Assembly (NCBI GenBank): GCA_963814875.1 | Contig: CAWFFJ010000034.1 | Coordinates: 1-64,000, forward strand | Direction of reading: 5' to 3' | From: CAVSIS01 sp963814875 | GTDB taxonomy: Bacteria; Acidobacteriota; Thermoanaerobaculia; Thermoanaerobaculales; Sulfomarinibacteraceae | DNA: 64,000 nucleotides | Shown here: piece after piece, positions 1 to 8,235 of the stretch | Layout: each line of letters begins with the position of its first letter | How positions within the stretch are numbered: position 1 is the first letter of the stretch | Program-made: the position numbers and the translations under genes | The notes under the pieces: generated by a model | What the model was told of the DNA's origin: nothing | The model's input: only the letters and a program-made list of their open reading frames with translations | Database searches by the model: none

Positions 1-90
1 AGAAGGCCAGGATGCGCGGTTGTGGGATTCGGTGCGAGGGCGTTCCAGGAACGAGGGAAACCGATCGCAGCGCATTCTCACCAGTCACTG

Positions 91-124
91 TGACGGCTTG
101 GTGTTTTCGTGTCTTGGTGGGTCA
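91..124. repeat. single arm of CACCAAGACACC-family repeat
   Basis: This stretch contains GGCTTGGTGTTTTCGTGTC followed by TTGGTGG. It matches the right arms of the fuller inverted-repeat elements at 21359-21537 and 38338-38514. It lies against the 3' end of the minus-strand M50 protease gene, as the copy near 38.5 kb lies against a gene end. Its partner arm is not clear in the first 90 bases, so it may be degenerate or lie outside the window. Confidence 0.6.
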
Positions 125-796
125 GCTCTCGGGCGTGTGTGGGGGAGGCGGCAGCGGTGGGGCGAGCTCGCGTCGCAGGGCCTGCCAGTTGATCGCCGTC
201 AACCACAGCCCCAGGAGTCCCAGGAAGAGGTCGAGCGAGACGGCGCCCCAGGCGGCGAGGGCGACGGTCAGAACTACCGAGAATACCCGCGCGCCGATCC
301 GACCGCGGCGGCCGAACAGGGCGGTAGCGGCTGTCGCGACGATCGATCCGCCGTCGAGCGGCAGCACCGGGAGCAGGTTGAGGACGCCCCAACCGAGGTT
401 GACCCAGACCGCGAACTCGAGCACCCGGCCGGCGACGGTGAAGGGCGCCGCGAGGCCGCCGTGCCGGGCCGCGAGGGCGGCGAGGCCGATGGCAATCCCG
501 ACTGCGGGACCGGCAAATGTGATCCCGATCTCCTGCCACGGCGACACCCGCCGGGTCGGACGCCAGGACGTGAGTCCGCCGAAGGTATGGAGGGTGATCT
601 CGGGGTGAAGGCCGAGCCGGCGGGCGGCAAGCGCGTGGCCGAGCTCGTGCAGGAGGATGCCGAGGAACACCACGCCGATCCACAGCAGCTGCCCCGGCAC
701 GTCGGGGATGGAGCTGTAGCCGAGCCACCACGCCATGACGAAGAACCACGGCTGGATCGTGACCGGGAAACCGGCGAGAGAGAAGCGCAGCATCAC
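122..796 (-). CDS. M50-family site-2-type membrane metalloprotease
   Basis: This is a 224-residue multi-pass membrane protein of the site-2 protease family, which cleaves substrates within or next to the membrane. The zinc motif HELGHALAARRLG lies near residue 51, and the second conserved motif, LLPVLPLDGG, holds the third metal-ligand Asp. Hydrophobic segments flank both motifs. The length suits the minimal form without PDZ or CBS domains. Its ATG overlaps the stop of the preceding iron-sulfur protein gene by four bases (ATGA), so the two are probably translationally coupled. It is the last gene of a four-gene minus-strand operon. The substrate is unknown. Confidence 0.88.
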   Translation of the reverse strand: MMLRFSLAGFPVTIQPWFFVMAWWLGYSSIPDVPGQLLWIGVVFLGILLHELGHALAARRLGLHPEITLHTFGGLTSWRPTRRVSPWQEIGITFAGPAVGIAIGLAALAARHGGLAAPFTVAGRVLEFAVWVNLGWGVLNLLPVLPLDGGSIVATAATALFGRRGRIGARVFSVVLTVALAAWGAVSLDLFLGLLGLWLTAINWQALRRELAPPLPPPPHTPES

Positions 797-2286
797 GCCT
801 CGCGCTGCCGGCGCTGGAGCATGGTGTTGGCGGGGTCGCGGCTCTCGCCGACCGAGGACACGCGGATCGCCGCTTTCTCACCGACCGGGCACCGGTTCTC
901 GCACAGCCCGCAGCCGGTGCACAGCTCGGGAGAGACCCGCGGGCGCTGAAGCATGACCGTCCGGCCGTCGCGGGTGCGGACCTCGGCGGCCTCGAACCAG
1001 ATTGCCTTTGGCGAGGTCGGGCACATCTCCTCGCACACGATGCAGGGCGTCGCCATCGCCCACGGGAGGCAGCGGCCGAGGTCGAAGAAGGCGGTGCCGA
1101 TGCGGACCTCCGCCGGGCCGTCGATCGCCTGTTTGGCGCGGGCCGATACTACCGCGATGGCGCCGGTCGGGCAGACCTCGCCGCAGCGGGTGCAGGAGGG
1201 CTCGCACCACCCGCGCCGGGGGACCAGGACCGGGGTCAGCAGGCCCTCGAGGCCGGTCCGTCCGAGGTCCGGCACCAGGGCTCCGGTGGGGCACGCCGCC
1301 GTGCAGGCGCCGCAGGTCACGCAGCGGGCCAGGAAGGCGCGCTCGTCGAGAGCGCCGGGAGGCCGGATCGCGTCGTCGCGGCGCGCCCGAAGCGAGCCTC
1401 CGGAGGCGCGCAGTGCGGGGGCGACCGCCGCCGCACCGACGGTAGCGATCAGGAACCGGCGCCGTCCGACGTCGAGCGCCGGCGTCGCGAGCGGTGCCTC
1501 GGGTGCTTCAGGCAGCCGGTAGTCGAGGCTCGCCTCGGGGCAGGTCGGCAGACAGTTCAGGCACACGTGGCATTCGCTCACGCGGTGCTCGCCGAGGGGT
1601 TCGTCGGCGCCCTGGCAGGCAAAGGTGCACAGCGTGCAGCCGCTGCAGGCGCCGTCGGCGCGGCGGATGCGCACCGGGGCGACCCGGGCGACCAGTCCGA
1701 GCAGTGCGCCGAGCGGGCACAGCGCGCGGCAGTAGAGCCGCGGCATCACCGCCGAGGCGAGCAGCACCGCAGCGAGGAGGGTCACCGCGAGCCAGCCCCC
1801 TGGTGCGGGCAGGCCTTTCCACAGCGGCCACACCCCGGCGGCGAACCCGCGCTCGAGCAACGGGATCGGGTCGAGCCAGCCGGCGCGCAGCGAGCCGAGC
1901 GCGGCCCACACCAGGAGCACCGCGAGGACCGGGTACTTGATCGCAAACCACGGTCGGTAGCGGTTGAGCTTGGCGCGTTTGCGGCGCTCTGGTCCGGCCA
2001 CCCACGAGACCAGCTGCTGCAGGGTCCCAAGTGGGCAGATCCAGCCGCAGAAGATGCGCCCGAGAACCGCAGTCACGGCGAGCACGAGGAGGCCGATCCA
2101 GACCAGTCGTGGCACGGTCCAGTCGGCGAGGGCCGTGGTCACGCCGGTGAGCGGGTCGAGGGCGAGCAGCGCGGAGGCGGTCTCCCCCGGCACGCGATTC
2201 TCCGACAGCCCCCAGAACAGGGCCAGGAAGGCGGCCAGGAAGAATGCCTGGCTGACGACGCGCAGCCGCCGCGCCCCGGGCGCCAC
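793..2286 (-). CDS. membrane-bound polyferredoxin (NapH/YccM/NosR-like 4Fe-4S protein)
   Basis: This 497-residue protein has an N-terminal half with several membrane spans and the paired motifs CGWICPLGTLQQ and CRALCPLGALLG. These are typical of NapH/NosR/YccM-type electron-transfer membrane proteins. The C-terminal half carries several 4Fe-4S clusters: CSGCTLCTFACQG, CHVCLNCLPTCPE, CVTCGACTAACPTG, CTRCGEVCPTG, CIVCEEMCPTS and CTGCGLCENRCPVG. A hydrophobic stretch near residue 280 separates the cluster groups. It probably moves electrons between the membrane quinone pool and a periplasmic or cytoplasmic partner; the partner is not evident. The GTG start directly follows the stop of the DUF362 gene, which itself belongs to a family linked to Fe-S biology. 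Confidence 0.85.
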   Translation of the reverse strand: MAPGARRLRVVSQAFFLAAFLALFWGLSENRVPGETASALLALDPLTGVTTALADWTVPRLVWIGLLVLAVTAVLGRIFCGWICPLGTLQQLVSWVAGPERRKRAKLNRYRPWFAIKYPVLAVLLVWAALGSLRAGWLDPIPLLERGFAAGVWPLWKGLPAPGGWLAVTLLAAVLLASAVMPRLYCRALCPLGALLGLVARVAPVRIRRADGACSGCTLCTFACQGADEPLGEHRVSECHVCLNCLPTCPEASLDYRLPEAPEAPLATPALDVGRRRFLIATVGAAAVAPALRASGGSLRARRDDAIRPPGALDERAFLARCVTCGACTAACPTGALVPDLGRTGLEGLLTPVLVPRRGWCEPSCTRCGEVCPTGAIAVVSARAKQAIDGPAEVRIGTAFFDLGRCLPWAMATPCIVCEEMCPTSPKAIWFEAAEVRTRDGRTVMLQRPRVSPELCTGCGLCENRCPVGEKAAIRVSSVGESRDPANTMLQRRQREA

Positions 2287-3303
2287 TCAGGTCTCCCCCG
2301 CAATCGACGCCCAATCGGGGGTGCCGAGACCGAGGCGGGCGGCGATCCCGATGTGCGGCAGATCGTGCGGACCGAGGCCGAGCCTGGCGGCGCCCCATGC
2401 CTCGGCGGCAACCGGGTCGGTAGCGACCGCGATCAGGTCGTCGGCGCGCACCAGGTCGAGGGAGCCGCCGGTCGGCCCGCCCGCGGTCAGGACGCGGGTG
2501 GCGTCGACGATCGTCAGGGTCGGCCGCAGCGCCGCGCCAAGCTCCGCGCAGACCTGGGGCAGCCGCTGGTGGAGCGAGCCGCGACGTCCGACCACGGCCC
2601 CGAACCAGTTCTTCATGCCGAGGGTCGCCCGGCCCAGCGAGTGGTGCTTGACCACCGGCAGGTTGAACACGCGGTCGGCCTCGACCAGCGGCCGCAGCAC
2701 CTGCCAGCGGCCGAGCGCGGTGCCACCGAGGTCGAGCTCGACGGTGCCAGCAGTGCCCTGGTGGAGCACCCTCGCGCCCGCCGCGCGGGCCGCCGGGCCG
2801 ACCCCGGAGCGTTCGAAGCTGCGCCCGGGATCGTTGCAGGTGTTGTCGAGAACGGTGACCTGACTCGCGCCGACGGCGAGGCACAGTCGGACCAGCTCGG
2901 CCACCAGGGTCGGGTCGGTGTCGGCGGCCTGCTCCGGGGTGCGGTCCCAGGCGACGTTGGGCTTGATCGCGACTCGCTCGCCGGGGCGCACGAAGCTCTC
3001 GATGCCGCCGATCGCGGCCAGCGCCCGGCGCAGGTTCTCCGCCGGGCCGCGCCCGCCGGCGACGGCGAGGCGTCCGGCGGAGCCCGAATCGACTCGCCAG
3101 TCGGGCGGCGCGAGGGCTACGCCCGACTCCGGCGGGCGGTGCCGCCCCTCGCGGCCGACCAGTCCGCGTCCGGCCAGTGCGAGGCCGGCGCCGACCAGCG
3201 CAGCGGGTCCCCAGGTGGCGAGCAGCTCGCGGCGACCGATGCGCCCGTAGGGTGTGTCAAGGCTGTCCTGGCTCATGGCGCTTCCCGCATCACGATAGCT
3301 CAC
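2287..3303 (-). CDS. DUF362 domain protein with Tat-like signal
   Basis: This 338-residue protein has an N-terminal GRRELLATWGPAALVGAG segment that resembles a twin-arginine signal (two Arg then a hydrophobic run), suggesting folded export. The rest matches the DUF362 family, with the characteristic VAIKPNVAWDRTPEQAA stretch near residue 107 and a VKHHSLGRATLGMKNWFG segment. DUF362 proteins are often fused or adjacent to 4Fe-4S proteins, as here. Their biochemical role is unsettled. The GTG start at 3303 overlaps the upstream hydrolase stop by four bases (GTGA). An alternative ATG at 3276 would shorten the N-terminus but keep the Tat-like motif. Confidence 0.8.
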   Translation of the reverse strand: MSYRDAGSAMSQDSLDTPYGRIGRRELLATWGPAALVGAGLALAGRGLVGREGRHRPPESGVALAPPDWRVDSGSAGRLAVAGGRGPAENLRRALAAIGGIESFVRPGERVAIKPNVAWDRTPEQAADTDPTLVAELVRLCLAVGASQVTVLDNTCNDPGRSFERSGVGPAARAAGARVLHQGTAGTVELDLGGTALGRWQVLRPLVEADRVFNLPVVKHHSLGRATLGMKNWFGAVVGRRGSLHQRLPQVCAELGAALRPTLTIVDATRVLTAGGPTGGSLDLVRADDLIAVATDPVAAEAWGAARLGLGPHDLPHIGIAARLGLGTPDWASIAGET

Positions 3304-4070
3304 CGGCTCCGGGCGTGCACCACTGCGCGTTGTTCAACCAGGAAGGCGCGGACCTCCGCCTCGAGCTGCGCGAGATCGCGGCCGGAGAAGGAGGCGTGGT
3401 CGGCCTGCGAGACGAGGACCACGCGGGCGTCGGGTGCGGCGCCGGCGAGCCGTGAGGCATCCTCCGGCGGGACTACCGTGTCGACCATCCCGTGCACCAC
3501 CAGCCACGGGCACGCGACCCGGCTCGCGGCCGCGAGCGGGTCGTGGTTGCAGGTATCGGTGAAGAACGTCTCCCGGATCCGCTCGCCTGACTCGGTCTCG
3601 ACCAGCCCGCCTGGCAACCGGCGGACGGTCTCGCCCCGCACCGCCTCGGGAGTCTCCGGTAGCTCCGCGGGCGCGGCGACCGTGACCAGGGCGGCGATGT
3701 CGGGGTCGGTCGCGGTGTGGAGCAGCGCGACCGTGCCGCCGAGCGACGAGCCGATCAACGACGCCCAGTCGACGCCCTGCCCGCGCAGCCAGGCGAGCGC
3801 GGCTTGGAGGTCATCTCGCTCTCCACTCACGGTGAGGTCGGTCGGGTCGCCCTTGGACCTGCCCCGCCCCGCGAAGTCGAAGCGCAGGGCGGCGCCGCCG
3901 AGCTCGGTCACGAGTTTCGCGAGCGCAACGTGCTTCGGGCTCTCCTTCGAGCTCAGCATCCCGTGCGCGACGACCGCTCCCCAGGTCGGCCAAGAGCCAT
4001 CAGGCCGGTGCAGGGTCGCGGCGAGGCGCTGACCGCGGGAGTTGACGAAGCCGACATCCTTGAGGAGCAC
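3300..4070 (-). CDS. alpha/beta hydrolase
   Basis: This cytosolic alpha/beta hydrolase has about 256 residues if translation begins at the GTG at 4070 (VLLKDVGFVNSRGQ). An upstream in-frame extension is open but reads like non-coding sequence. Visible motifs are the oxyanion-hole segment AHGMLSSKES, the nucleophile elbow GSSLGG, an Asp in the VHGMVDTVVPPEDA turn and the catalytic His in QADHASFSG. It fits the serine-hydrolase group often annotated as osmotically inducible protein C-associated hydrolase or acyl esterase; the substrate cannot be read. It is the first gene of the four-gene operon and overlaps the DUF362 gene. Confidence 0.8.
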   Translation of the reverse strand: MLLKDVGFVNSRGQRLAATLHRPDGSWPTWGAVVAHGMLSSKESPKHVALAKLVTELGGAALRFDFAGRGRSKGDPTDLTVSGERDDLQAALAWLRGQGVDWASLIGSSLGGTVALLHTATDPDIAALVTVAAPAELPETPEAVRGETVRRLPGGLVETESGERIRETFFTDTCNHDPLAAASRVACPWLVVHGMVDTVVPPEDASRLAGAAPDARVVLVSQADHASFSGRDLAQLEAEVRAFLVEQRAVVHARSR

Positions 4071-4236
4071 GGCACGACGGTAGCAGAATGTCCGGTTCCC
4101 GGTTTCAGTCGTCGTCCTGACCGTAGGGGAGGAGGCTGCCGGGCGGGCGGGCCCGCGCGTCGTGGGCGGGCGTGTTGGTTCGGCCCGCCGCCCGGCATGG
4201 GTGGGACGCCCTTGGCCCGCCGACGTTGACGGCAAT

Positions 4237-4352
4237 ACCACGGAGGCACGGAGAGCACAGAGGAACACAGAGAACCGCCTCCCACCCCGGCTCACCGTCC
4301 GGGCCGTGCCCGGCACGAGCCGGACGGTGAGCTCCCGGGCGGGCGGGGGCTC
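4237..4352. repeat. truncated CACAGAGGCACAGAG-family palindromic element
   Basis: The left arm (4237-4275) reads ACCACGGAGGCACGGAGAG and continues with the same short-period pattern. A central palindrome follows (GCTCACCGTCCGG pairing with CCGGACGGTGAGC), then the GGGCGGGCGGGGGCTCT motif. The complete copy at 54821-54975 has the same order but ends with a second CTCTGTG-type arm. Here that arm is missing and is replaced at about 4353 by the band-7-like fragment. This points to a deletion or recombination junction. Confidence 0.65.
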
Positions 4353-4540
4353 TGGTGCTCCACCTGCGGGCGATGAACATGGTCTTTGAGGGGCTCAAGA
4401 AGAAGGGCTCGATGGTGATCGTGCCGTCCTCCGCGCTCGACACCATGAACCTCGGCGCCCTCGGCGGCATGACCGCCTTCGACCGGATCCTCGGCGCGCA
4501 GGGTTCGCCCGACGTGATCCCTCCCCCGGCTGAGGGATGA
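4353..4540 (+). pseudogene. 3' remnant of a band-7/SPFH-like gene
   Basis: The open frame encodes about 60 residues, including AMNMVFEGLKKKGSMVIV and PSSALDTMNLG. These resemble the C-terminal end of SPFH/band-7 (stomatin-prohibitin) proteins as I recall the family; the assignment is moderate. An in-frame TGA at 4328-4330, inside the repeat, shows there is no room for the roughly 250-residue SPFH domain upstream. The fragment begins exactly where the palindromic repeat loses its right arm. I read it as the tail of a gene truncated by a repeat-associated deletion. A GTG at 4355 could still let it be translated as a short peptide. Confidence 0.5.
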
Positions 4541-4553
4541 CTCGGAGGACGTC

Positions 4554-4649
4554 ATGGCTGCCGGCCGCAGGTGGATGCTCTCGTCGAACCTGGTCGCGGC
4601 AGCGATCCTGTTGATCGTGCTGGCGGCGCTCGCAATCCTGACCGGCTGA
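4554..4649 (+). CDS. 31-residue single-span membrane peptide
   Basis: An ATG at 4554 follows a strong ribosome-binding site (GGAGG at 4544-4548, five-base spacing) and opens a 31-codon frame ending in TGA. The product starts with a short basic segment (MAAGRRWM) and continues as one hydrophobic helix, LVAAAILLIVLAALAIL. It lies 13 bases after the stop of the band-7-like fragment, so it was probably co-transcribed with the parent gene. A small membrane subunit beside a band-7 protein would be plausible, but no function can be assigned. The good ribosome site and clean hydrophobic pattern are the only evidence that it is real. Confidence 0.5.
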   Translation: MAAGRRWMLSSNLVAAAILLIVLAALAILTG

Positions 4650-4650
4650 G

Positions 4651-4693
4651 AAACGCGAGCGGTAAGACGCAAGTCGCGAGACGTCGTGACGCC
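4651..4693. repeat. heptamer repeat arm (AGACGCG type)
   Basis: The sequence AAACGCGAGCGGTAAGACGC followed by AAGTCGCGAGACGTCGTGACG consists of imperfect AGACGCG-like heptamers. It resembles the left arms of the elements at 9151-9345 and 17027-17142. No matching GTCTAGC arm is visible nearby, so this looks like a solo arm. Confidence 0.45.
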
Positions 4694-4809
4694 GTAGGGG
4701 AGGCGTCTCCTCCCGTTTCGCCGGCCGCAAGACCCCGCGGCCGGCGGTGGCGGGAGCGGTTTTGATTCGCTCGGGTGCCGCCTGCCGGGGTTCGGGCTAT
4801 TCTCGTGCG

Positions 4810-6849
4810 ATGACACGCGCAGCGGCCGTCCTGTCCGTGGTGCTCTGCAGTGTGGTGTCCTCGGCGGCGACCGTCCCCCAATGGTCCGAGCTGCCTCCGA
4901 TCGACCTCGGCCGGCGTGCCGCGCTGGTCGAGCGGTTGGTTCGGGAGGCGGCCCTGGAGTGGGACCCGGATGCCGGCGGGATAGCCCCCGAGGTGGGTGC
5001 AGTTCCGAGCTTCCGGGCCTCGGCGTGGGTACTGCTCGGAATGTGGGAGGCGCCGGACGCGCTCATCGACGAGATCGACGTCCCGCGCGAGGAGTGGACC
5101 GCCGACCTGGTCGAGAAGATGACGGCGTCGCAGGTGCGGGACCTCGCCGAGGCCGACCCCGCGCGCTACCCGAAGGCGCTGTACGGCAGCGTCAACTGGC
5201 CGTGGTGGCGCCCCGAGGACGAGTGGCCGGTGGCGCGCTCACGCTACGAGTGGGACATGTTCGTTCCGTCGGCGCTTGCGGTGCTCCATGCCCGCCATGC
5301 CTCCCGGCTGCCTGCCGCGACCCGGGCCGAGCTCGAGACGATTCTGTGGTACGCGGCGGACGGCGCACTGCGGACCTGGTACGCCGTACGTACCCTGCCC
5401 GGTGCGGACGCTCTCGAGGACTACTGGGGTCATGACAACTACACGCTGATGTACCTCGAGACGCTGATCCTGGCGGGAGAGGCCTCGGGCCACGCCGATG
5501 CGGTGCGGGCGGGCATCGAGGGCCTCGACCGCTGGCTCAGCGACCTCCGCCGCCGCGGTCTTCACGAGTTCGCGAGCCCGACCTACCTCGCGGTCGATCT
5601 CGACGCCCTGGCGCTCATCGCCCAGGAGGCCCGCGACCCGTCAGCGCGCAGGATGGCCGCGAACGCCTGGGCCTTCCTGTGGACCGACATGCTGCTCACG
5701 CTCACCGACGCCGGAGACGGGTCGCTGGCGATGGGAGGCCCGGCGTCGCGGAGCTACACACCGCTCGTCGCGGCCGGCGACCACCTGACCCATCTCTTCC
5801 TGGCCGGAGTGAACTCCGCCTCGCCCGGCACCAATCTGGCCGACGGCCTGCGCGCCGCGATCGAGCGCCGTCCACCCGACGCCCTGCTCGCCCTCGCGCG
5901 GCCGCCGTCATCCCGCGAGGCCGTCGCCTGCTGGGGCGACGACCCAGGCGAGGACCGCAGCTGGCGGGTCGAGCCGGGGCTGCTCGTCGGCGCCGCCTCG
6001 GCGCCATACGGAGCCCAGGACCACCTCCTCGCCGTCGATCTTCCGCCGCCCGCAGCCCGGGTGCACCTCTCGGCGGACCGCGGCATCGGCGACGGCGGGC
6101 TGCCCTCCGGTGCCGGCACCGGGCACACGCCGATCTTCCTGTCCTCTGCGCGACGCGGGCGGACGCTGCTGGCGGTCGCCGAGGCCCACCCCCAGGGTCT
6201 CGAGGAGCGCACCACGCTGCTGCTCTTCCTGCCCGGTGAGGTCAGTGCCGTGTCAGCCGGAGAGAGCGACCTCGAGCTGCCCCCGGTCGGCACGGATGCC
6301 GTGTGGCCGCTCGCGACGGGTGAGTGGGTGGCGGTCGCCGCCGGTGGGTGGTGGGTGGCAGCGGCGGTCGTGCCCGGCGCCCAGACGACGGCGCTCCTGC
6401 GCGCGCCCGCCGAGCCAGCGGAGGGCGTCCGCGTGCTGCGCATCGAGGTCCACCCGAACTACCAACAGCAGCCGGTGGTCGCGGCGCTGGCGCTTGTCGC
6501 GTTGCCGCAGACCCAAGCCGCGACCGGCGCCGAGGTGCGCGCCGCCCTGTCGGCGGTCTCCTTCGCCGCCGCCGGGACCGCGGAGGGGCTGCGGGCTACG
6601 GTCGCGGGCGGGCCCTTCGGCGATGCCATGGAGGTCGTCCATGACACCGTCTTCGCGCACGGCCTCATTCGTCGCGACCCGGAGCCGCCTCCAACCTGCG
6701 GCGTCGGGGCTCCGCTCGGCGCTCCGGGCCTGCTCTGGGCGGGGACACGGCTCACCGTGACCACCGCCGCGGGGTCGACGACCCTGGACCTTGCGGGTCG
6801 AGTCACGGTGCGCCGGCCGTCGGGCCGGGCGGGTGCGCCTGCAGGCTGA
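4810..6849 (+). CDS. exported protein, probable helical-toroid N-terminal domain, unknown function
   Basis: This 679-residue protein starts at the ATG at 4810, where a clear signal peptide begins (MTRAAAVLSVVLCSVVSSA). The first 400 residues are helix-rich with repeated aromatic and Leu/Ala segments, including YWGHDNYTLMYLETLILAG near residue 207. The pattern resembles alpha/alpha-toroid polysaccharide lyases or heparinase-like proteins, but I cannot name a family. The last 280 residues look beta-rich, as expected for a beta-sandwich after a toroid. An exported carbohydrate-active or scaffold role is a guess. A separate C1 peptidase gene follows 84 bases downstream. Confidence 0.75.
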   Translation: MTRAAAVLSVVLCSVVSSAATVPQWSELPPIDLGRRAALVERLVREAALEWDPDAGGIAPEVGAVPSFRASAWVLLGMWEAPDALIDEIDVPREEWTADLVEKMTASQVRDLAEADPARYPKALYGSVNWPWWRPEDEWPVARSRYEWDMFVPSALAVLHARHASRLPAATRAELETILWYAADGALRTWYAVRTLPGADALEDYWGHDNYTLMYLETLILAGEASGHADAVRAGIEGLDRWLSDLRRRGLHEFASPTYLAVDLDALALIAQEARDPSARRMAANAWAFLWTDMLLTLTDAGDGSLAMGGPASRSYTPLVAAGDHLTHLFLAGVNSASPGTNLADGLRAAIERRPPDALLALARPPSSREAVACWGDDPGEDRSWRVEPGLLVGAASAPYGAQDHLLAVDLPPPAARVHLSADRGIGDGGLPSGAGTGHTPIFLSSARRGRTLLAVAEAHPQGLEERTTLLLFLPGEVSAVSAGESDLELPPVGTDAVWPLATGEWVAVAAGGWWVAAAVVPGAQTTALLRAPAEPAEGVRVLRIEVHPNYQQQPVVAALALVALPQTQAATGAEVRAALSAVSFAAAGTAEGLRATVAGGPFGDAMEVVHDTVFAHGLIRRDPEPPPTCGVGAPLGAPGLLWAGTRLTVTTAAGSTTLDLAGRVTVRRPSGRAGAPAG

Positions 6850-6933
6850 GTACCGGGCACGAGTCCCCGCTCGTTCTTCGGACTTGAGTTCAGGCCCCCG
6901 GAAGAGTCACACTCCACGAGATTGGAGGCGACC

Positions 6934-8235
6934 ATGACGTCGAGGCCGCTCGTGCTTCTGGGTTCCATCCTGTTCGCGACCGCCGCCGCCGCCCAGCAAC
7001 CGGCGAGCGACGTGGCGCGCTACGCCGAGAAGGTCAAGGACCCGGTGATCCGGGAGATGAGGGACCGCGACGCGGCGGCCGCGGAGGCCGCGAAGGCCAA
7101 GACCGAGGAGATCCTGGCCGCCGAGAAGGCGGCCGAGAAGGCGCGCACCGAGCCCGAGCGGGAGCTGCGCTACGACGTCAGCGGCATCGTCCGTCCGTCC
7201 GGCCCCGGCGCCTTCACCACCAACCTGTGGCACCTGCCCCCGACCGCGCAGTACCTCACCGGGACCTGCTGGAGCTTCTCGACGGTGTCATTCTTCGAGT
7301 CCGAGGCGCACCGCCTCGGCGGGGTCGACGTCAAGCTCTCGGAGATGTGGGTGGCCTACTGGGAGTACGTCGCCAAGGCGCGCGGCTACGTCGAGAGCCG
7401 CGGCTCGACCGCGTTCGAGGAGGGCTCGGAGTCGGCCGCGGCCATCCGGGTGCTGCACGAGCGCGGGATCGTTCCCCGCGAGCAGTACTCGGGCGTGCTC
7501 GCCGAGGACGGCCGCTTCGACCATGCCGACCTGCAGGCCCGCATGAAGGCCTTCCTCCAGTGGTGCAAGGACACCGGCTACTGGGACGAGGACGTCATCG
7601 TCACCTGCATCCGCGCCATACTCGACCGCACCATGGGTGCGCCGCCGGAGACCGTCACCTGGCGCGGCTCGGCCATGACTCCGGCGGAGTTCCGCGACGG
7701 GGTTCTGCACCTGATACCCGACGACTACGTCGACCTGATGTCCACTCTGTCGGTGCCGTTCTACACCCGCGGCGAGTACGCGGTGCCCGACAACTGGTGG
7801 CACGACGCGAGCTACGTCAACGTCCCCCTCGACGTGTGGTACGGCGTGATCCTGCGCTCGCTCGAGGCGGGCATCACCGTGGTCATCGGCGGCGACGTCT
7901 CCGAGCCCGGGCTCTACGGCGAGCGGGACATCGCGGTAGTGCCGAGCTTCGACATTCCGGGCGAGTACATCGACCAGTCGTCGCGCGAGCTGCGCTTCGC
8001 CGAGGGTGTCACCACCGACGACCACGGCATCCACCTGGTCGGTCACACCCGACTCGACGGCCACGACTGGTTCCTGATCAAGGACTCGAACCGGTCATCC
8101 CGCCACGGCGCCTACAAGGGTTATTACATGTACCGTGACGACTACGTGAAGCTGAAGATGCTCACGATCACGGTTCATCGCAGCGTGGTCGAGGACATCC
8201 TGGCGCGGCTCAAGCCCTCGCCCCCTCCGGCATGA
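6934..8235 (+). CDS. exported C1-family cysteine peptidase
   Basis: This 433-residue protein begins at the ATG at 6934, preceded by TTGGAGG. An in-frame TTG at 6922 coincides with that ribosome site, so the shorter start is preferred. The signal peptide (RPLVLLGSILFATAAAAQQ) directs it to the periplasm or outside. A charged, Ala/Lys/Glu-rich helix follows. The papain-like core has the active-site Cys112 in TGTCWSFSTVSF, His367 in DDHGIHLVGHT and Asn386 in IKDSNRSS. The arrangement resembles the bleomycin-hydrolase/aminopeptidase C branch, but export is unusual for that branch. The downstream SDR gene overlaps it by four bases (ATGA). Confidence 0.85.
   Translation: MTSRPLVLLGSILFATAAAAQQPASDVARYAEKVKDPVIREMRDRDAAAAEAAKAKTEEILAAEKAAEKARTEPERELRYDVSGIVRPSGPGAFTTNLWHLPPTAQYLTGTCWSFSTVSFFESEAHRLGGVDVKLSEMWVAYWEYVAKARGYVESRGSTAFEEGSESAAAIRVLHERGIVPREQYSGVLAEDGRFDHADLQARMKAFLQWCKDTGYWDEDVIVTCIRAILDRTMGAPPETVTWRGSAMTPAEFRDGVLHLIPDDYVDLMSTLSVPFYTRGEYAVPDNWWHDASYVNVPLDVWYGVILRSLEAGITVVIGGDVSEPGLYGERDIAVVPSFDIPGEYIDQSSRELRFAEGVTTDDHGIHLVGHTRLDGHDWFLIKDSNRSSRHGAYKGYYMYRDDYVKLKMLTITVHRSVVEDILARLKPSPPPA

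Noticed and set aside
20..949. Long plus-strand open frame over the M50 gene
   Set aside because: It is antisense to clear M50 and Fe-S motifs and has Arg/Gly/Glu-rich shadow composition. High GC makes such frames common.
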